From Colwellia demingiae (GTDB lineage Bacteria > Pseudomonadota > Gammaproteobacteria > Enterobacterales > Alteromonadaceae): a stretch of 64,000 nucleotides of DNA. Shown here one piece after another: positions 1-7,973 of this stretch. The number at the start of each line of letters is the position of its first letter. Within the stretch, counting starts at the first letter, position 1. The stretch lies in NCBI RefSeq assembly GCF_007954275.1, contig NZ_VOLT01000003.1:434001-498000 (forward strand). The letters run 5' to 3'. The notes under the pieces were generated by a model. The model saw only the letters and a program-made list of their open reading frames with translations. It ran no database searches and was not told where the DNA came from. A program made the position numbers and the translations under genes.

Positions 1-2
1 GT

Positions 3-434
3 AAAGCTGACATTCTTGGTTTATACATGATTCGCCAACTACTTGATAAAGGCGCAATCACTGACGGGACATTAGAAGATTATTACACGACCTTTATGGC
101 TGGAATTTTCCGTTCAATTCGTTTTGGCGCAAGTTCAGCACACGGTAAAGCCAACATGGTTCGGTTTAATTATTTCCAAGAAAACGGTGCCTTCACCCGT
201 AATGAGCAAGGTTTATATAGTATTAATGTTGATAAGATGACTGCTGCAATAGACTCTCTGTCTGAACTGATCTTAACCTTGCAAGGTAATGGTGACTATC
301 AAGGTGTAGATAACTTAGTGAAAGAAAGTGGCGTTATTGGTGAAACACTTGCCGCAGATTTAGCCCGTTTAGAAGCCGCTAGTATCCCTGTTGATATAGT
401 ATTCAAACAAGGTAAGAAAGTATTAGGCCTTTAA
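3..434 (+). CDS. M49-type (dipeptidyl peptidase III-like) metallopeptidase, C-terminal fragment
   Basis: The reading frame is open from the window edge, so the 5' part of the gene is missing. The first residues read KADILGLYMIRQL, which fits the second zinc-binding motif of M49-like peptidases (EExRAD/EExKAD followed by a helix); the HExxGH motif would lie upstream, outside the window. The rest (about 135 residues after the motif) includes FRSIRFGASSAHGKANMVRF, typical of the C-terminal region of the DPP III-like zinc hydrolases found in marine gammaproteobacteria. The internal ATG at 27 is not the real start. Expected role: zinc-dependent removal of dipeptides from peptides, in the cytoplasm or periplasm. 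The family call rests on recognition of the short motif and is moderately sure. Confidence 0.6.
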   Translation, partial: KADILGLYMIRQLLDKGAITDGTLEDYYTTFMAGIFRSIRFGASSAHGKANMVRFNYFQENGAFTRNEQGLYSINVDKMTAAIDSLSELILTLQGNGDYQGVDNLVKESGVIGETLAADLARLEAASIPVDIVFKQGKKVLGL

Positions 435-473
435 TTGCTTAATATCGTGGTGTAACTACTAATACACCAATTA

Positions 474-510
474 AAAAGGCGCTTATCGAGTTATTCGATA
501 AGCGCCTTTT
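474..510. terminator. Bidirectional intrinsic terminator
   Basis: A perfect 16-bp stem (474-489 with 495-510) has a 5-nt loop and A/T runs on both sides. It lies between the peptidase fragment on the plus strand and the convergent acyl-CoA dehydrogenase, so it can serve both. Confidence 0.85.
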
Positions 511-585
511 ATTTACTTAATAAAAAGTATTCAGCAGAAGAAAGTTAACATTCAACTAAACTAACTTATTAAAGCAAATGATAGC

Positions 586-2382
586 CTAGAAAGAAAAATC
601 ATCTGCATCAAGTGCCATCATTGACTCGCCGCCATTTTCAACACAATCGGCATGACCTTTGGCTCGTGGTAATATACGTTCAAAGTAAAAACGTGCAGTT
701 TTAACTTTAGCTTGATAAAAAGCTTCTTCATCAGTGCCTTGAGCAAGTTTATCTTGTGCAACCTTGGCCATTTTAGCCCAGAAATAAGCAAGCGTTAAAT
801 AACCTGAATACATTAAGTAATCAACCGAAGCAGCACCAATTTCATCTGGATTTTTCATTGCTTTTTCGCCAACTTTTTCTGTCATTTTCTGCCAATCACC
901 ACCAAAGCTCATGATAGGTTGAATGAACTCTTGCATGGCATCGTCATCAGCATTTTCTAAGCAGAACTTAGTGACTTCACTACCAAAAGGTTTAAGGATT
1001 TTTCCTTTAGAGCCCAATATTTTTCGAGCTAATAAGTCTAATGCTTGAATCACAGTAGTGCCTTCATACAAACAACTAATTTTTGTATCGCGCATTAGTT
1101 GTTCCATGCCCCACTCTTTGATAAATCCATGACCACCAAAAACTTGTACACCATGACTAGTACACTCTAGACCAAGTTCTGTAAGGAAAGCTTTGGCAAT
1201 AGGTGTTAATAAAGCCAGTTTAGTTTCTGCCGCGGCTTTTTCTTCTTCACAGGTACTAACATGACCGATATCTACTAGTTGAGCTAAATAAGCAATCAGT
1301 GCACGACCGCCTTCCGCAATAGATTTCTGTGTTAACAACATGCGACGAACATCGGGATGAACTATGATTGCATCTGCTGGACCATCTGGATTCTTAACAC
1401 CTGATAAAGAACGCATTTGTAGGCGATCTTTTGCATAGGCTAATGCGCCTTGAAATGATGCTTCTGCCGCTGCAACGCCTTCAGTAGCCACTCCTAAGCG
1501 GGCAACATTCATAAAGGTAAACATACAATTTAAGCCACGATTTACTTCGCCGATTAAATAACCTTTCGCGCCATCAAAGTTAATAACACAGGTTGCGTTA
1601 GCATTAATACCCATTTTATGTTCAATTGAACCACAAGAAACAGCATTACGATCGCCAACAGCGCCATCGTCAGTAATATTAAACTTAGGCACTATAAATA
1701 GCGAAATGCCTTTACTGCCTTCAGGTGAGCCTGGGATTCTTGCAATAACAATATGAACGATATTGTCAGATAAATCATGTTCACCCGCAGAGATAAATAT
1801 TTTAGTACCCGTTAGCGAGTAACTACCATCATCATTTAGCTCAGCTTTGGTACGCAACATACCTAAATCTGTACCACAATGCGGTTCAGTTAGACACATG
1901 GTGCCCGTCCAGCTACCTTCAACTAACTGAGGCATAAACTGGCTTTTTTGCAGCTCACTACCATGTGCTTCAATAGTCGCTGATGCGCCATGACTCAAAC
2001 CTGGGTACATAGCAAAACTGTGATTCGCGCTAGAAAAAAGCTCAGTAATTGCAGTATTTAACGAGTGTGGCAAACCTTGACCGCCAAAATCTACATTTTG
2101 TGCTAATGTTGGCCAACCACCTTCAACATATTGTTGATAAGCCTCTTTAAAACCATCAGGCGTCGTCACTTCACCATTTGTCCAAGTACAACCTTGTTCA
2201 TCACCACTTTGATTGATAGGGGCAATAACTTGTTCAGTGAATTTTGCCGCTTCGCTAATTATGGCATCGACCATATCTAAACTAGCATCTTCATAACCTA
2301 ACTTTTGATAATGATTATCGCAATCAAGTAATTCTTGCATAACAAACTTAATATCTCTGATCGGTGCTTTATACTCTGGCAT
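586..2382 (-). CDS. Acyl-CoA dehydrogenase (long form with C-terminal extension)
   Basis: Flavoprotein of fatty-acid beta-oxidation that makes trans-2-enoyl-CoA from acyl-CoA. At 598 aa it is of the long type (core about 400 aa plus a C-terminal acyl-CoA dehydrogenase extension), larger than the usual 380-aa enzymes. Visible family features are MCLTEPHCGTDLGML in the flavin/substrate region, GGHGFIKEWGMEQLMRD, and LYEGTTVIQALDL, where the Glu-Gly-Thr holds the likely catalytic base. I choose the ATG at 2382 over a TTG at 2394 because GGAGAAAG lies at the right distance before it. The gene is monocistronic, with PsrA- and FadR-like sites just upstream, which suggests fatty-acid-responsive repression. 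Substrate chain length cannot be told from sequence. Confidence 0.92.
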   Translation of the reverse strand: MPEYKAPIRDIKFVMQELLDCDNHYQKLGYEDASLDMVDAIISEAAKFTEQVIAPINQSGDEQGCTWTNGEVTTPDGFKEAYQQYVEGGWPTLAQNVDFGGQGLPHSLNTAITELFSSANHSFAMYPGLSHGASATIEAHGSELQKSQFMPQLVEGSWTGTMCLTEPHCGTDLGMLRTKAELNDDGSYSLTGTKIFISAGEHDLSDNIVHIVIARIPGSPEGSKGISLFIVPKFNITDDGAVGDRNAVSCGSIEHKMGINANATCVINFDGAKGYLIGEVNRGLNCMFTFMNVARLGVATEGVAAAEASFQGALAYAKDRLQMRSLSGVKNPDGPADAIIVHPDVRRMLLTQKSIAEGGRALIAYLAQLVDIGHVSTCEEEKAAAETKLALLTPIAKAFLTELGLECTSHGVQVFGGHGFIKEWGMEQLMRDTKISCLYEGTTVIQALDLLARKILGSKGKILKPFGSEVTKFCLENADDDAMQEFIQPIMSFGGDWQKMTEKVGEKAMKNPDEIGAASVDYLMYSGYLTLAYFWAKMAKVAQDKLAQGTDEEAFYQAKVKTARFYFERILPRAKGHADCVENGGESMMALDADDFSF

Positions 2383-2423
2383 GACTTTCTCCAATGGTTA
2401 ACTTTTTTGGCTTAACAAAAGCC

Positions 2424-2460
2424 AACTGGTCCGAGGTCTGACTTTCAAACAGGTGTTTGA
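2424..2460. promoter_or_regulatory. Candidate FadR half-palindrome and PsrA operator
   Basis: Positions 2445-2460 form a perfect palindrome TCAAACAGGTGTTTGA, which fits the PsrA motif described for gammaproteobacterial fad regulons (CAAAC-N4-GTTTG). Directly beside it (2424-2439), AACTGGTCCGA matches the left half of the FadR operator, while the right half is degenerate. Both lie 40-80 bp upstream of the acyl-CoA dehydrogenase start. Whether both are used is inference. Confidence 0.6.
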
Positions 2461-2796
2461 TTAAATCACGTTATTAACTATTTTTAAAGTATAAATAACA
2501 AAAGGTGTGATATTTCATTCTAATTGACTGACAATTTCTTTGTATTTACCCTATCATCTATTTGATTCAACGCGTTAAACACTTGCCTCTTCATCCATAG
2601 GGAATCACTTTAATATATGGGCTACAGTTCATTTTGGATCAATATAGTAAATATTTTCACCCGCTAATGACCATTTATACAAAACAATAAAATCATCTAC
2701 TCAACATAACTCGTTGCAGAAATATCTACAATTTTCGATAGTAATTTTGACTGAAGTCCGTCAATTTTATTGTTCTATTTGTGAGCATAAAAACAA

Positions 2797-2823
2797 AAAA
2801 GCCAACTAAATTAGCTGGCTTTT
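2797..2823. terminator. Terminator-like hairpin
   Basis: A 12-bp stem (2797-2808 with 2812-2823) has one mismatch, a 3-nt loop and A/T runs on both sides. It lies in the 562-bp gap between the acyl-CoA dehydrogenase and the DUF3010 gene. I saw no gene in the gap. Confidence 0.6.
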
Positions 2824-2840
2824 GAAGAAAAAATTTAAAT

Positions 2841-2876
2841 AAAAAAGCTTAGCAACGTTAATCACTAAGCTTTTTT
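2841..2876. terminator. Intrinsic terminator of the DUF3010 gene
   Basis: A perfect 12-bp stem (2841-2852 with 2865-2876) has a 12-nt loop and T6 on either strand. It sits 70 bp after the stop codon of the minus-strand DUF3010 gene. Confidence 0.8.
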
Positions 2877-2944
2877 ATGTCTAATTTTTCATTTGAAAAT
2901 GATTCATTTCAAAGAAGAATTTAAAACTCACCAGTCGATAAAGT

Positions 2945-3415
2945 TTAATCTTCTTGATTATTATCTTCAGAGTCTACTCTATAGGCATTGTTTTGAGCTT
3001 CTAAATAAGCAAAAACAGTCGTAAATGCTTGCTCTTGAAATTGTTTTAAGCCGGTATCACGAAAATCAATATCGATTTGGCTTTTCGACAATTCTTTCTT
3101 AATAAAAGTACCGGATAAAACTTCAACTTCTAGTTCAGCAATCAATTGAATAGCGGCTTCAATTTTAAAGCCAATAGGTCCGCCAGCAAACTTACCTTTT
3201 AAAGCACGACCTTTAATTTGTACATGAGTTACTTTGTAATCTTCCATTAGCTTGGCAAAAGTAAACTGAAATTTTTTCACTTCTTCTGCATCGCCTGCAT
3301 TATCAAGGCTAATTTTTTGTACGCGCGTATGAGGGATATCATACAAATTGTTTTCTTTTGACACGATACAAATAATCGCATCATTACTTTTAATTTCTAC
3401 ACCACAAGCTCTCAT
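2945..3415 (-). CDS. DUF3010 family protein
   Basis: 156-aa soluble protein beginning MRACGVEIKSNDAIICIV, with FAGGPIGFKIEAAIQLIAEL in the middle. This matches the DUF3010 family found in Alteromonadales and Vibrionales; its function is not known to me. The N-terminal beta-rich part with spaced Asp residues recalls an RNase H-like fold, but that is only a suggestion. The last 10 residues are acidic (DSEDNNQED). It has its own downstream terminator and no close partner gene. Confidence 0.8.
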   Translation of the reverse strand: MRACGVEIKSNDAIICIVSKENNLYDIPHTRVQKISLDNAGDAEEVKKFQFTFAKLMEDYKVTHVQIKGRALKGKFAGGPIGFKIEAAIQLIAELEVEVLSGTFIKKELSKSQIDIDFRDTGLKQFQEQAFTTVFAYLEAQNNAYRVDSEDNNQED

Positions 3416-3462
3416 GGAAAAACCTCATTAAACAAATTGCCAATATTATATACTCATTATCA

Positions 3463-3508
3463 TTCAAAGTGCAGGATTTCAGTGGGAATTAAAATGACTT
3501 TAGGCAAG
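3463..3508 (+). repeat. Degenerate copy of the foldback repeat family A
   Basis: The stretch contains GTGCAG, TTTCAG, GGAATTA and CTTTAGGCAAG in the same order and spacing as the left part of the 22196-22420 element (about three quarters of 46 bases match by eye). No terminal repeat is left on either side, so it is a decayed remnant. It fills part of the 237-bp gap before the SDR gene. Confidence 0.55.
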
Positions 3509-3652
3509 AAAAATAATTTAACTATCGTCATTCCATACTTTGATTATTTAACAAGGCGAAATCACGTTAGTTATACAAAGAACTAATTGGAATGGAACTT
3601 GATGAAGCTTAAAGGTATCATTTCTAATAATTGCGTTTATTGAGTAAATATA

Positions 3653-4378
3653 ATGAAAAAAGTGTGTGTTATCACAGGTGGAAGCTCTGGTATTGGCTTA
3701 AGTATTGTAAAATTATTCATCGAGAATAATTACCAAGTATTTAATTTAGATTTATCGCCTTCTGCAGAAGGCGATTTTCGCCAGTGTGATGTTACTAATG
3801 TTAGCCAAGTAACTGAGATAATTGATGAGATTTCAAAACAACATACCATAGATGTTTTAATCTCAAATGCAGGTATCCATTTCTCGGGCACTATTGAGAA
3901 CACCAGTGAAGCTGACTTAGATAATGTATTTAACATTAATGTTAAGGGCGCATATGCTGCAATAAAAGCTGTGTTGCCTTCAATGAAAGCTAACAACAAC
4001 GGCGCAATTCTCTTAATGGCTTCTGATCAAGCTTTGATTGCCAAACACAATTCTTTTGCTTATAACCTCAGTAAAAGTGCCCTCGCCTCCATTGCTAAAA
4101 CTACTGCTCTTGATTACGCAGCTTTTAATATTCGTGCTAATGCCGTTTGCCCTGGTACTATTGAAACACCGCTATATCACAAAGCCATTGATAACTACTG
4201 TCAAAAATCAGGTGCTGATAAAAACGAAGTGCATCAAGATGAAGAAAAATTACAGCCGTTACAACGTTTAGGACAGCCAGAAGAAGTCGCTGAATTAGTA
4301 CTGTTTTTAGCTTCAGATAAGGCTAAGTTTATCACCGGTAGTTTACAAGTAATTGATGGTGGTTATACCGCGCAATAG
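3653..4378 (+). CDS. Short-chain dehydrogenase/reductase
   Basis: 241-aa NAD(P)-dependent oxidoreductase with a Rossmann fold. It shows TGGSSGIG at residues 8-15 (cofactor loop), SNAG, a YNLSK active site with a Ser upstream (MASDQ), and PGTIETP followed by a C-terminal GGYTAQ, all classical SDR. The aspartate after beta-strand 2 (NLDLS) favours NAD. It is followed 53 bp later by an amidohydrolase-type lactonase on the same strand, so the pair likely oxidises a sugar to a lactone and opens it. The substrate (an L-fucose- or L-rhamnose-like deoxysugar is one option) is inferred from context only. Confidence 0.88.
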   Translation: MKKVCVITGGSSGIGLSIVKLFIENNYQVFNLDLSPSAEGDFRQCDVTNVSQVTEIIDEISKQHTIDVLISNAGIHFSGTIENTSEADLDNVFNINVKGAYAAIKAVLPSMKANNNGAILLMASDQALIAKHNSFAYNLSKSALASIAKTTALDYAAFNIRANAVCPGTIETPLYHKAIDNYCQKSGADKNEVHQDEEKLQPLQRLGQPEEVAELVLFLASDKAKFITGSLQVIDGGYTAQ

Positions 4379-4431
4379 CCTTTACCTGAATTTAGATACG
4401 TTTTGCATTGAAATAGTCGAAATTAGATACT

Positions 4432-5421
4432 ATGACCGTTAATATTATTGATCCACATTTGCATTTATTTAATCGCTCACTTGGGGATTATCATTGGCTT
4501 AAAACACAAAACCCGCCATTTTGGCCAGATAAGTCACTAATCCAAAAAGACTTTACTGTCGAAGCGTTAAATAATGCCTTACAAGTAAGTAATAAAATAA
4601 AACTGGCTGGTTTTGTTCATATTGAAGCAGGTTTTGATAATGCTAAACCTTGGCGTGAAATCGAATATATCGACAGTATACCTTGTCAAAATAATAGAAC
4701 GGTTGCCAACATCGATTTATTATCGCCTCCTGAGCACTTTCAAGCATCATTACTAAGGTTGCAGCAGTATCAGAGTTTAATTGGCGCTCGCCATATTTTA
4801 GATGAGCAAGCGAGTACTATTTTAACGAATAAAAACGCACAACAAAATTTTGCCAAGCTGAATGAGATAACTGACTTTATTTTTGAACTGCAATTACCCT
4901 TGGCTGATGAAAGTTCAATTATCGTTATGCCGCTGTTAATGCAAACTATCGCCAATAATAGCCAACTACGTTTCATCATCAATCATGCAGGTTTCCCACC
5001 AAAAGACATCAGCAGTGATGCATGGTACTTATGGCAACAGCATATCAATGAACTTGCTAAGTATCCTAATGTCTTTATAAAGTGCTCTGGATGGGAAATG
5101 ATAGACAGACATTATGCAATGTCGTGGTTTTCAAAGGTAACTAGCTTTTGCCTCAACGCATTTTCAATTGAACGAGTAATGCTAGCCAGTAATTTCCCGC
5201 TGTGTTTACTAGGTAAAAAGCTCGGTAAAGAGGCAGGTAAAAAGCTCGGTAAAGAGACAGGTAACAAAGTAAGTAGTGCGCTAAGTAATAAAAGCTATGG
5301 CAGTTATTGGCAGGATATTCTTGAATCTTCCATAATAAAACAGTCTAATGAAAATGAAAAAAGCGCATTGTTATACAACAATGCGCTTCGTATTTATCAA
5401 CTTGCTAACTCACAAAGCTAA
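4432..5421 (+). CDS. Amidohydrolase-2 family lactonase
   Basis: 329-aa TIM-barrel hydrolase related to L-fuconolactonase and L-rhamnono-lactonase. It starts with IDPHLHLF (metal-binding HxH), has FIINHAGFP (barrel His) and ends the barrel with MLASNFPL. Family members usually continue SNFPVD or SDWPV; here the sequence runs into a Lys-rich duplicated segment, GKKLGKEA/GKKLGKET (residues 261-276), so the usual following Asp is not seen. It likely opens the lactone made by the SDR gene upstream. The last 20 codons overlap a terminator that serves the opposite strand. Substrate is unknown; activity may be affected by the insertion. Confidence 0.78.
   Translation: MTVNIIDPHLHLFNRSLGDYHWLKTQNPPFWPDKSLIQKDFTVEALNNALQVSNKIKLAGFVHIEAGFDNAKPWREIEYIDSIPCQNNRTVANIDLLSPPEHFQASLLRLQQYQSLIGARHILDEQASTILTNKNAQQNFAKLNEITDFIFELQLPLADESSIIVMPLLMQTIANNSQLRFIINHAGFPPKDISSDAWYLWQQHINELAKYPNVFIKCSGWEMIDRHYAMSWFSKVTSFCLNAFSIERVMLASNFPLCLLGKKLGKEAGKKLGKETGNKVSSALSNKSYGSYWQDILESSIIKQSNENEKSALLYNNALRIYQLANSQS
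5212..5259 (+). repeat. In-frame 24-bp tandem duplication
   Basis: Two 24-bp units (5212-5235 and 5236-5259) differ at one base and encode GKKLGKEA and GKKLGKET; a third partial unit (GNK) follows. They lie inside the lactonase gene just after the active-site loop. Confidence 0.9.
5357..5388 (-). terminator. Intrinsic terminator of the dehydratase gene, inside the lactonase gene
   Basis: A perfect 12-bp stem (5361-5372 with 5377-5388) with loop ATAC is followed on the minus strand by T6 (including two stem bases). It lies 70 bp past the stop of the minus-strand dehydratase and within the 3' coding part of the convergent lactonase. Confidence 0.8.
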
Positions 5422-5458
5422 ACCAAATATTTTTAAAATTAGGTAACGCTTTAGTTAT

Positions 5459-6634
5459 CTATTTAATGGTCACGTTTGGCGATTTCTTCACTATTGCATC
5501 GTTAAGTTCAATACCTATTCCCGGTACTTCTGTCACTTGGAAAAAGCCATCTACTGGTTGTGGATCTTGTAAACACAATTCTCTATTCCAGTCTTTAATC
5601 GCGTAAGTATGATGCTCATGAATCAAAAAGTTTGGAATAGCTGTTTCTAAATGCAATGAGGCTGCTGTTGCAACAGGACCACCACAGACGTGTGCTTGTA
5701 TACGAATATCATAAACATCAGCATAGTCACAGACTTTTTTCGATTCAGTAAAACCGCCACATAAACCAACATCAGGCTGTAATACATCAATACTTTGATC
5801 TTCAAAGTAAGGTCTAACATCCCAACGATGATACAAACGCTCACCACCAGCAATGGGAACATTAACGTTATCAGATACTTTTTTATGTACTGCTGGATTT
5901 AAATAGTTAACCGGCTCTTCGTACATCATACAACCGACTTCTTCGACGATTCTACCCATTTGTATTGCTGAGGCAGCACCCATTAGTGAATGTGATTCAA
6001 AAATAATGTCAACATCTTCACCAACAGCATCACGAATAGCACGTAGTCGGTTACCAAATAAACGCATTTGCGGTTTGGTAAATAGTTTTGTTCTATCAAA
6101 AGAAGAACTGCCATCACCGTTATATACGATTGGGTCAACTTTAACGGCATCGTAACCTTGTGCTACAGCTTTTAACGCCGCTTCCGCATACTGCTCGGGT
6201 TCAATTAACTTACTTATCTCAGTATCCCAATCAAACTGAAGTTGACTAGCATAAGTACGTAATTTGTCATTTACCTTGCCACCAAGTAACTGATAAACCG
6301 GCACACCTAGTGCCTTACCTTTAATATCCCAAAGTGCAGTATCAATTGCGCTCATCGCTGAATATAAAACAGGTCCGCCGCCTAAGCCCCAAAAACTTTC
6401 ACGTAACATGCGAGACCATAAAAGCTCTGTATTAAACGGATTAAAACCAATAAGTACTGCCTCACTGATTTCTTTAATCATGGCTGCTGCAGCGCTATGA
6501 CCCCAATCATAAGCTAAACCGGCTTCGCCTACGCCACTAATGCCTTCATCGGTGTGTATACGTACAAAAATAGGATTCCAACCAATGCGTTTAGGGCAAT
6601 GGATATCAAAAACTTCAACGTGAGTAATCTTCAT
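5459..6634 (-). CDS. Enolase-superfamily sugar-acid dehydratase (mandelate racemase group)
   Basis: 391-aa enzyme expected to dehydrate an aldonic or aldaric acid to a 2-keto-3-deoxy acid using Mg. The barrel shows K165 (VKVD), metal ligands E213 (IFESHS), E239 (YEEP) and E265 (AGGER), then a D288 (QPDVG) and H315 (AHVCGGP) dyad, the pattern of the mandelate racemase/galactonate dehydratase group. The N-terminal capping domain covers residues 1-120. It is convergent with the lactonase and followed upstream on the same strand by a class II aldolase, 235 bp away with a repeat element between. Likely third step of the same catabolic route; substrate not determinable. Confidence 0.85.
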   Translation of the reverse strand: MKITHVEVFDIHCPKRIGWNPIFVRIHTDEGISGVGEAGLAYDWGHSAAAAMIKEISEAVLIGFNPFNTELLWSRMLRESFWGLGGGPVLYSAMSAIDTALWDIKGKALGVPVYQLLGGKVNDKLRTYASQLQFDWDTEISKLIEPEQYAEAALKAVAQGYDAVKVDPIVYNGDGSSSFDRTKLFTKPQMRLFGNRLRAIRDAVGEDVDIIFESHSLMGAASAIQMGRIVEEVGCMMYEEPVNYLNPAVHKKVSDNVNVPIAGGERLYHRWDVRPYFEDQSIDVLQPDVGLCGGFTESKKVCDYADVYDIRIQAHVCGGPVATAASLHLETAIPNFLIHEHHTYAIKDWNRELCLQDPQPVDGFFQVTEVPGIGIELNDAIVKKSPNVTIK

Positions 6635-6734
6635 ATTTTTCTCAACTAAGTTAATTCTTTATTTAGTTAACCTCTATTTAGTTAACTCTCATTTTCAAAT
6701 AATTTGTTATGTAACGTATTCATAAAACTAGAGA

Positions 6735-6860
6735 CAGTAGTTGCTTATCTTGAAGGTGTATCGTTCTATTTAAAGGAAAACGCACGGAGTTGACGTTAGT
6801 CAATGAGTACTTTTGACATCTAAATAGTGTAATACAGCAAGAAGATAAGCAGCTACTCTG
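6735..6860. repeat. Hairpin repeat family B, copy 1
   Basis: The core AGTTGACGTTAGTCAATGAG is flanked by long arms that pair with each other (GTAGTTGCTTATCTT with AAGATAAGCAGCTAC, plus an inner CTATTTA/TAAATAG). The same core occurs near 52028 and 63881 with different arms. It fills most of the gap between the dehydratase and aldolase genes. Confidence 0.75.
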
Positions 6861-6869
6861 TAATAATTT

Positions 6870-7682
6870 TTACTCAGCGAAACTAGGGTCGTTTCGATAA
6901 ACTCTTCGGAACATGGCTGGCCATGCTTTTTGACCGCCAGTTTCACCATCATGAACAATATTAGCTTGCGCTTTAATACCATCAATAATACTTTGCGGGG
7001 CATAAATAGGTTTCATACCTGTAGCCATAACTTGCAACTGTATTTGACAGGCACGCGTTAAATCGTACATATGCATAAAAGCATCACCGATGGTTTTGCC
7101 CATAGTTAAAGCGCCATGATTTCGCAATAACATAAAGTTTTTATCACCCAAGTCATTTTGCAATCTAAGTTTTTCATCATCGTTTACCGCTAAACCTTCA
7201 TAATCATGGTAACTCATCGAAGCTAACGCAAACATAGAATACTGGCTTAACGGTAACAAACCTTCTTCAACACTGGCAACGGCAATAGTTTCATTGGTAT
7301 GCACGTGCAAGGCACAGATATCATCATGGCGTACTTCGTGTACAGCACTATGGATAGTGAAACCAGCAGGGTTTATTTCAAACGGACAGTCTTTATCGAT
7401 TATATTACCCTTGATATCAATTTTAACTAAATTTGAAGCGGTTATTTCTTCAAAAGCTAGACCAAAAGCATTAATCAAAATATGTTCAGTACCAGGAATG
7501 CAGACTGAAATATGGGTATGAATAAGATCATCCCAACCATGCATTTGCAATAATCGATAACAAGCTGCTAAATCAACCCGTAATTGCCATTCTTGGGCTG
7601 ATACTTTATTTTTTAAGCCGAGTTTAGGCAATTGCTGCATCACAGATCTCTTTGTAGGTAAGTCGAAAGTTAATGACACCAT
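6870..7682 (-). CDS. Class II aldolase/adducin family protein
   Basis: 270-aa zinc enzyme of the fuculose-phosphate aldolase/adducin fold. It shows HTHISV early, HSAVHEVRHDD, the HVHTNETIAVAS zinc HxH, and LLRNHGALTMG near the C-terminal half. Members either cleave ketose phosphates or act on other sugar acids, and this longer adducin-type branch has no assigned reaction. The start at 7682 (after AGGTAAA) is used; an ATG 14 codons later is also possible. It lies 32 bp after the two-helix mini-protein gene on the same strand, so the two may be co-transcribed. Likely the carbon-carbon cleavage or a side step of the sugar-acid cluster. Confidence 0.8.
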   Translation of the reverse strand: MVSLTFDLPTKRSVMQQLPKLGLKNKVSAQEWQLRVDLAACYRLLQMHGWDDLIHTHISVCIPGTEHILINAFGLAFEEITASNLVKIDIKGNIIDKDCPFEINPAGFTIHSAVHEVRHDDICALHVHTNETIAVASVEEGLLPLSQYSMFALASMSYHDYEGLAVNDDEKLRLQNDLGDKNFMLLRNHGALTMGKTIGDAFMHMYDLTRACQIQLQVMATGMKPIYAPQSIIDGIKAQANIVHDGETGGQKAWPAMFRRVYRNDPSFAE

Positions 7683-7714
7683 TTTACCTGATGATGAATA
7701 AGCAATAAAGTCGT

Positions 7715-7888
7715 TTAAAACATGGTTTTGATAATAGCAGCAACTATAAGAACAAATACCAATATTCGTATGATTTTACTGTATTTACCTTGTTGCTCAT
7801 CGGTCATGGGTTTACCAAATTTTTCCCCCAAAGTGACCATCAAAAACATAGCAATAAAGACACAAGCCAAAATAATTATCAATGTCAT
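7715..7888 (-). CDS. Small two-helix membrane protein, 57 aa
   Basis: A short ORF starts ATG at 7888 and stops TAA at 7717-7715. The product begins MTLIIILACVFIAMFLMVTL (helix 1), has a soluble loop GEKFGKPMTDEQQGKYSK, and ends with a second helix rich in Ile/Val/Ala and KTMF. A Shine-Dalgarno-like GGGAAGAAAG lies 2-11 bases before the ATG. The even hydrophobic/charged/hydrophobic plan and the ribosome site argue it is real. The opposite-strand frame that overlaps it (from 7722) is its shadow. Function unknown; it may be co-expressed with the aldolase gene 32 bp downstream. Confidence 0.72.
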   Translation of the reverse strand: MTLIIILACVFIAMFLMVTLGEKFGKPMTDEQQGKYSKIIRILVFVLIVAAIIKTMF

Positions 7889-7973
7889 TTCTTTCTTCCC
7901 TCAGTTTTTTATACCCAGCTTTAGCAAAATCGATTACCATAGCGAACAGTGCAACTTACCATTTTATATCGCA

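Noticed and set aside
7722..7973. The N-terminal 84-codon extension of the ThrE-type frame
   Set aside because: It overlaps the minus-strand mini-protein gene and reads as non-homologous sequence; the family start fits ATG 7974.
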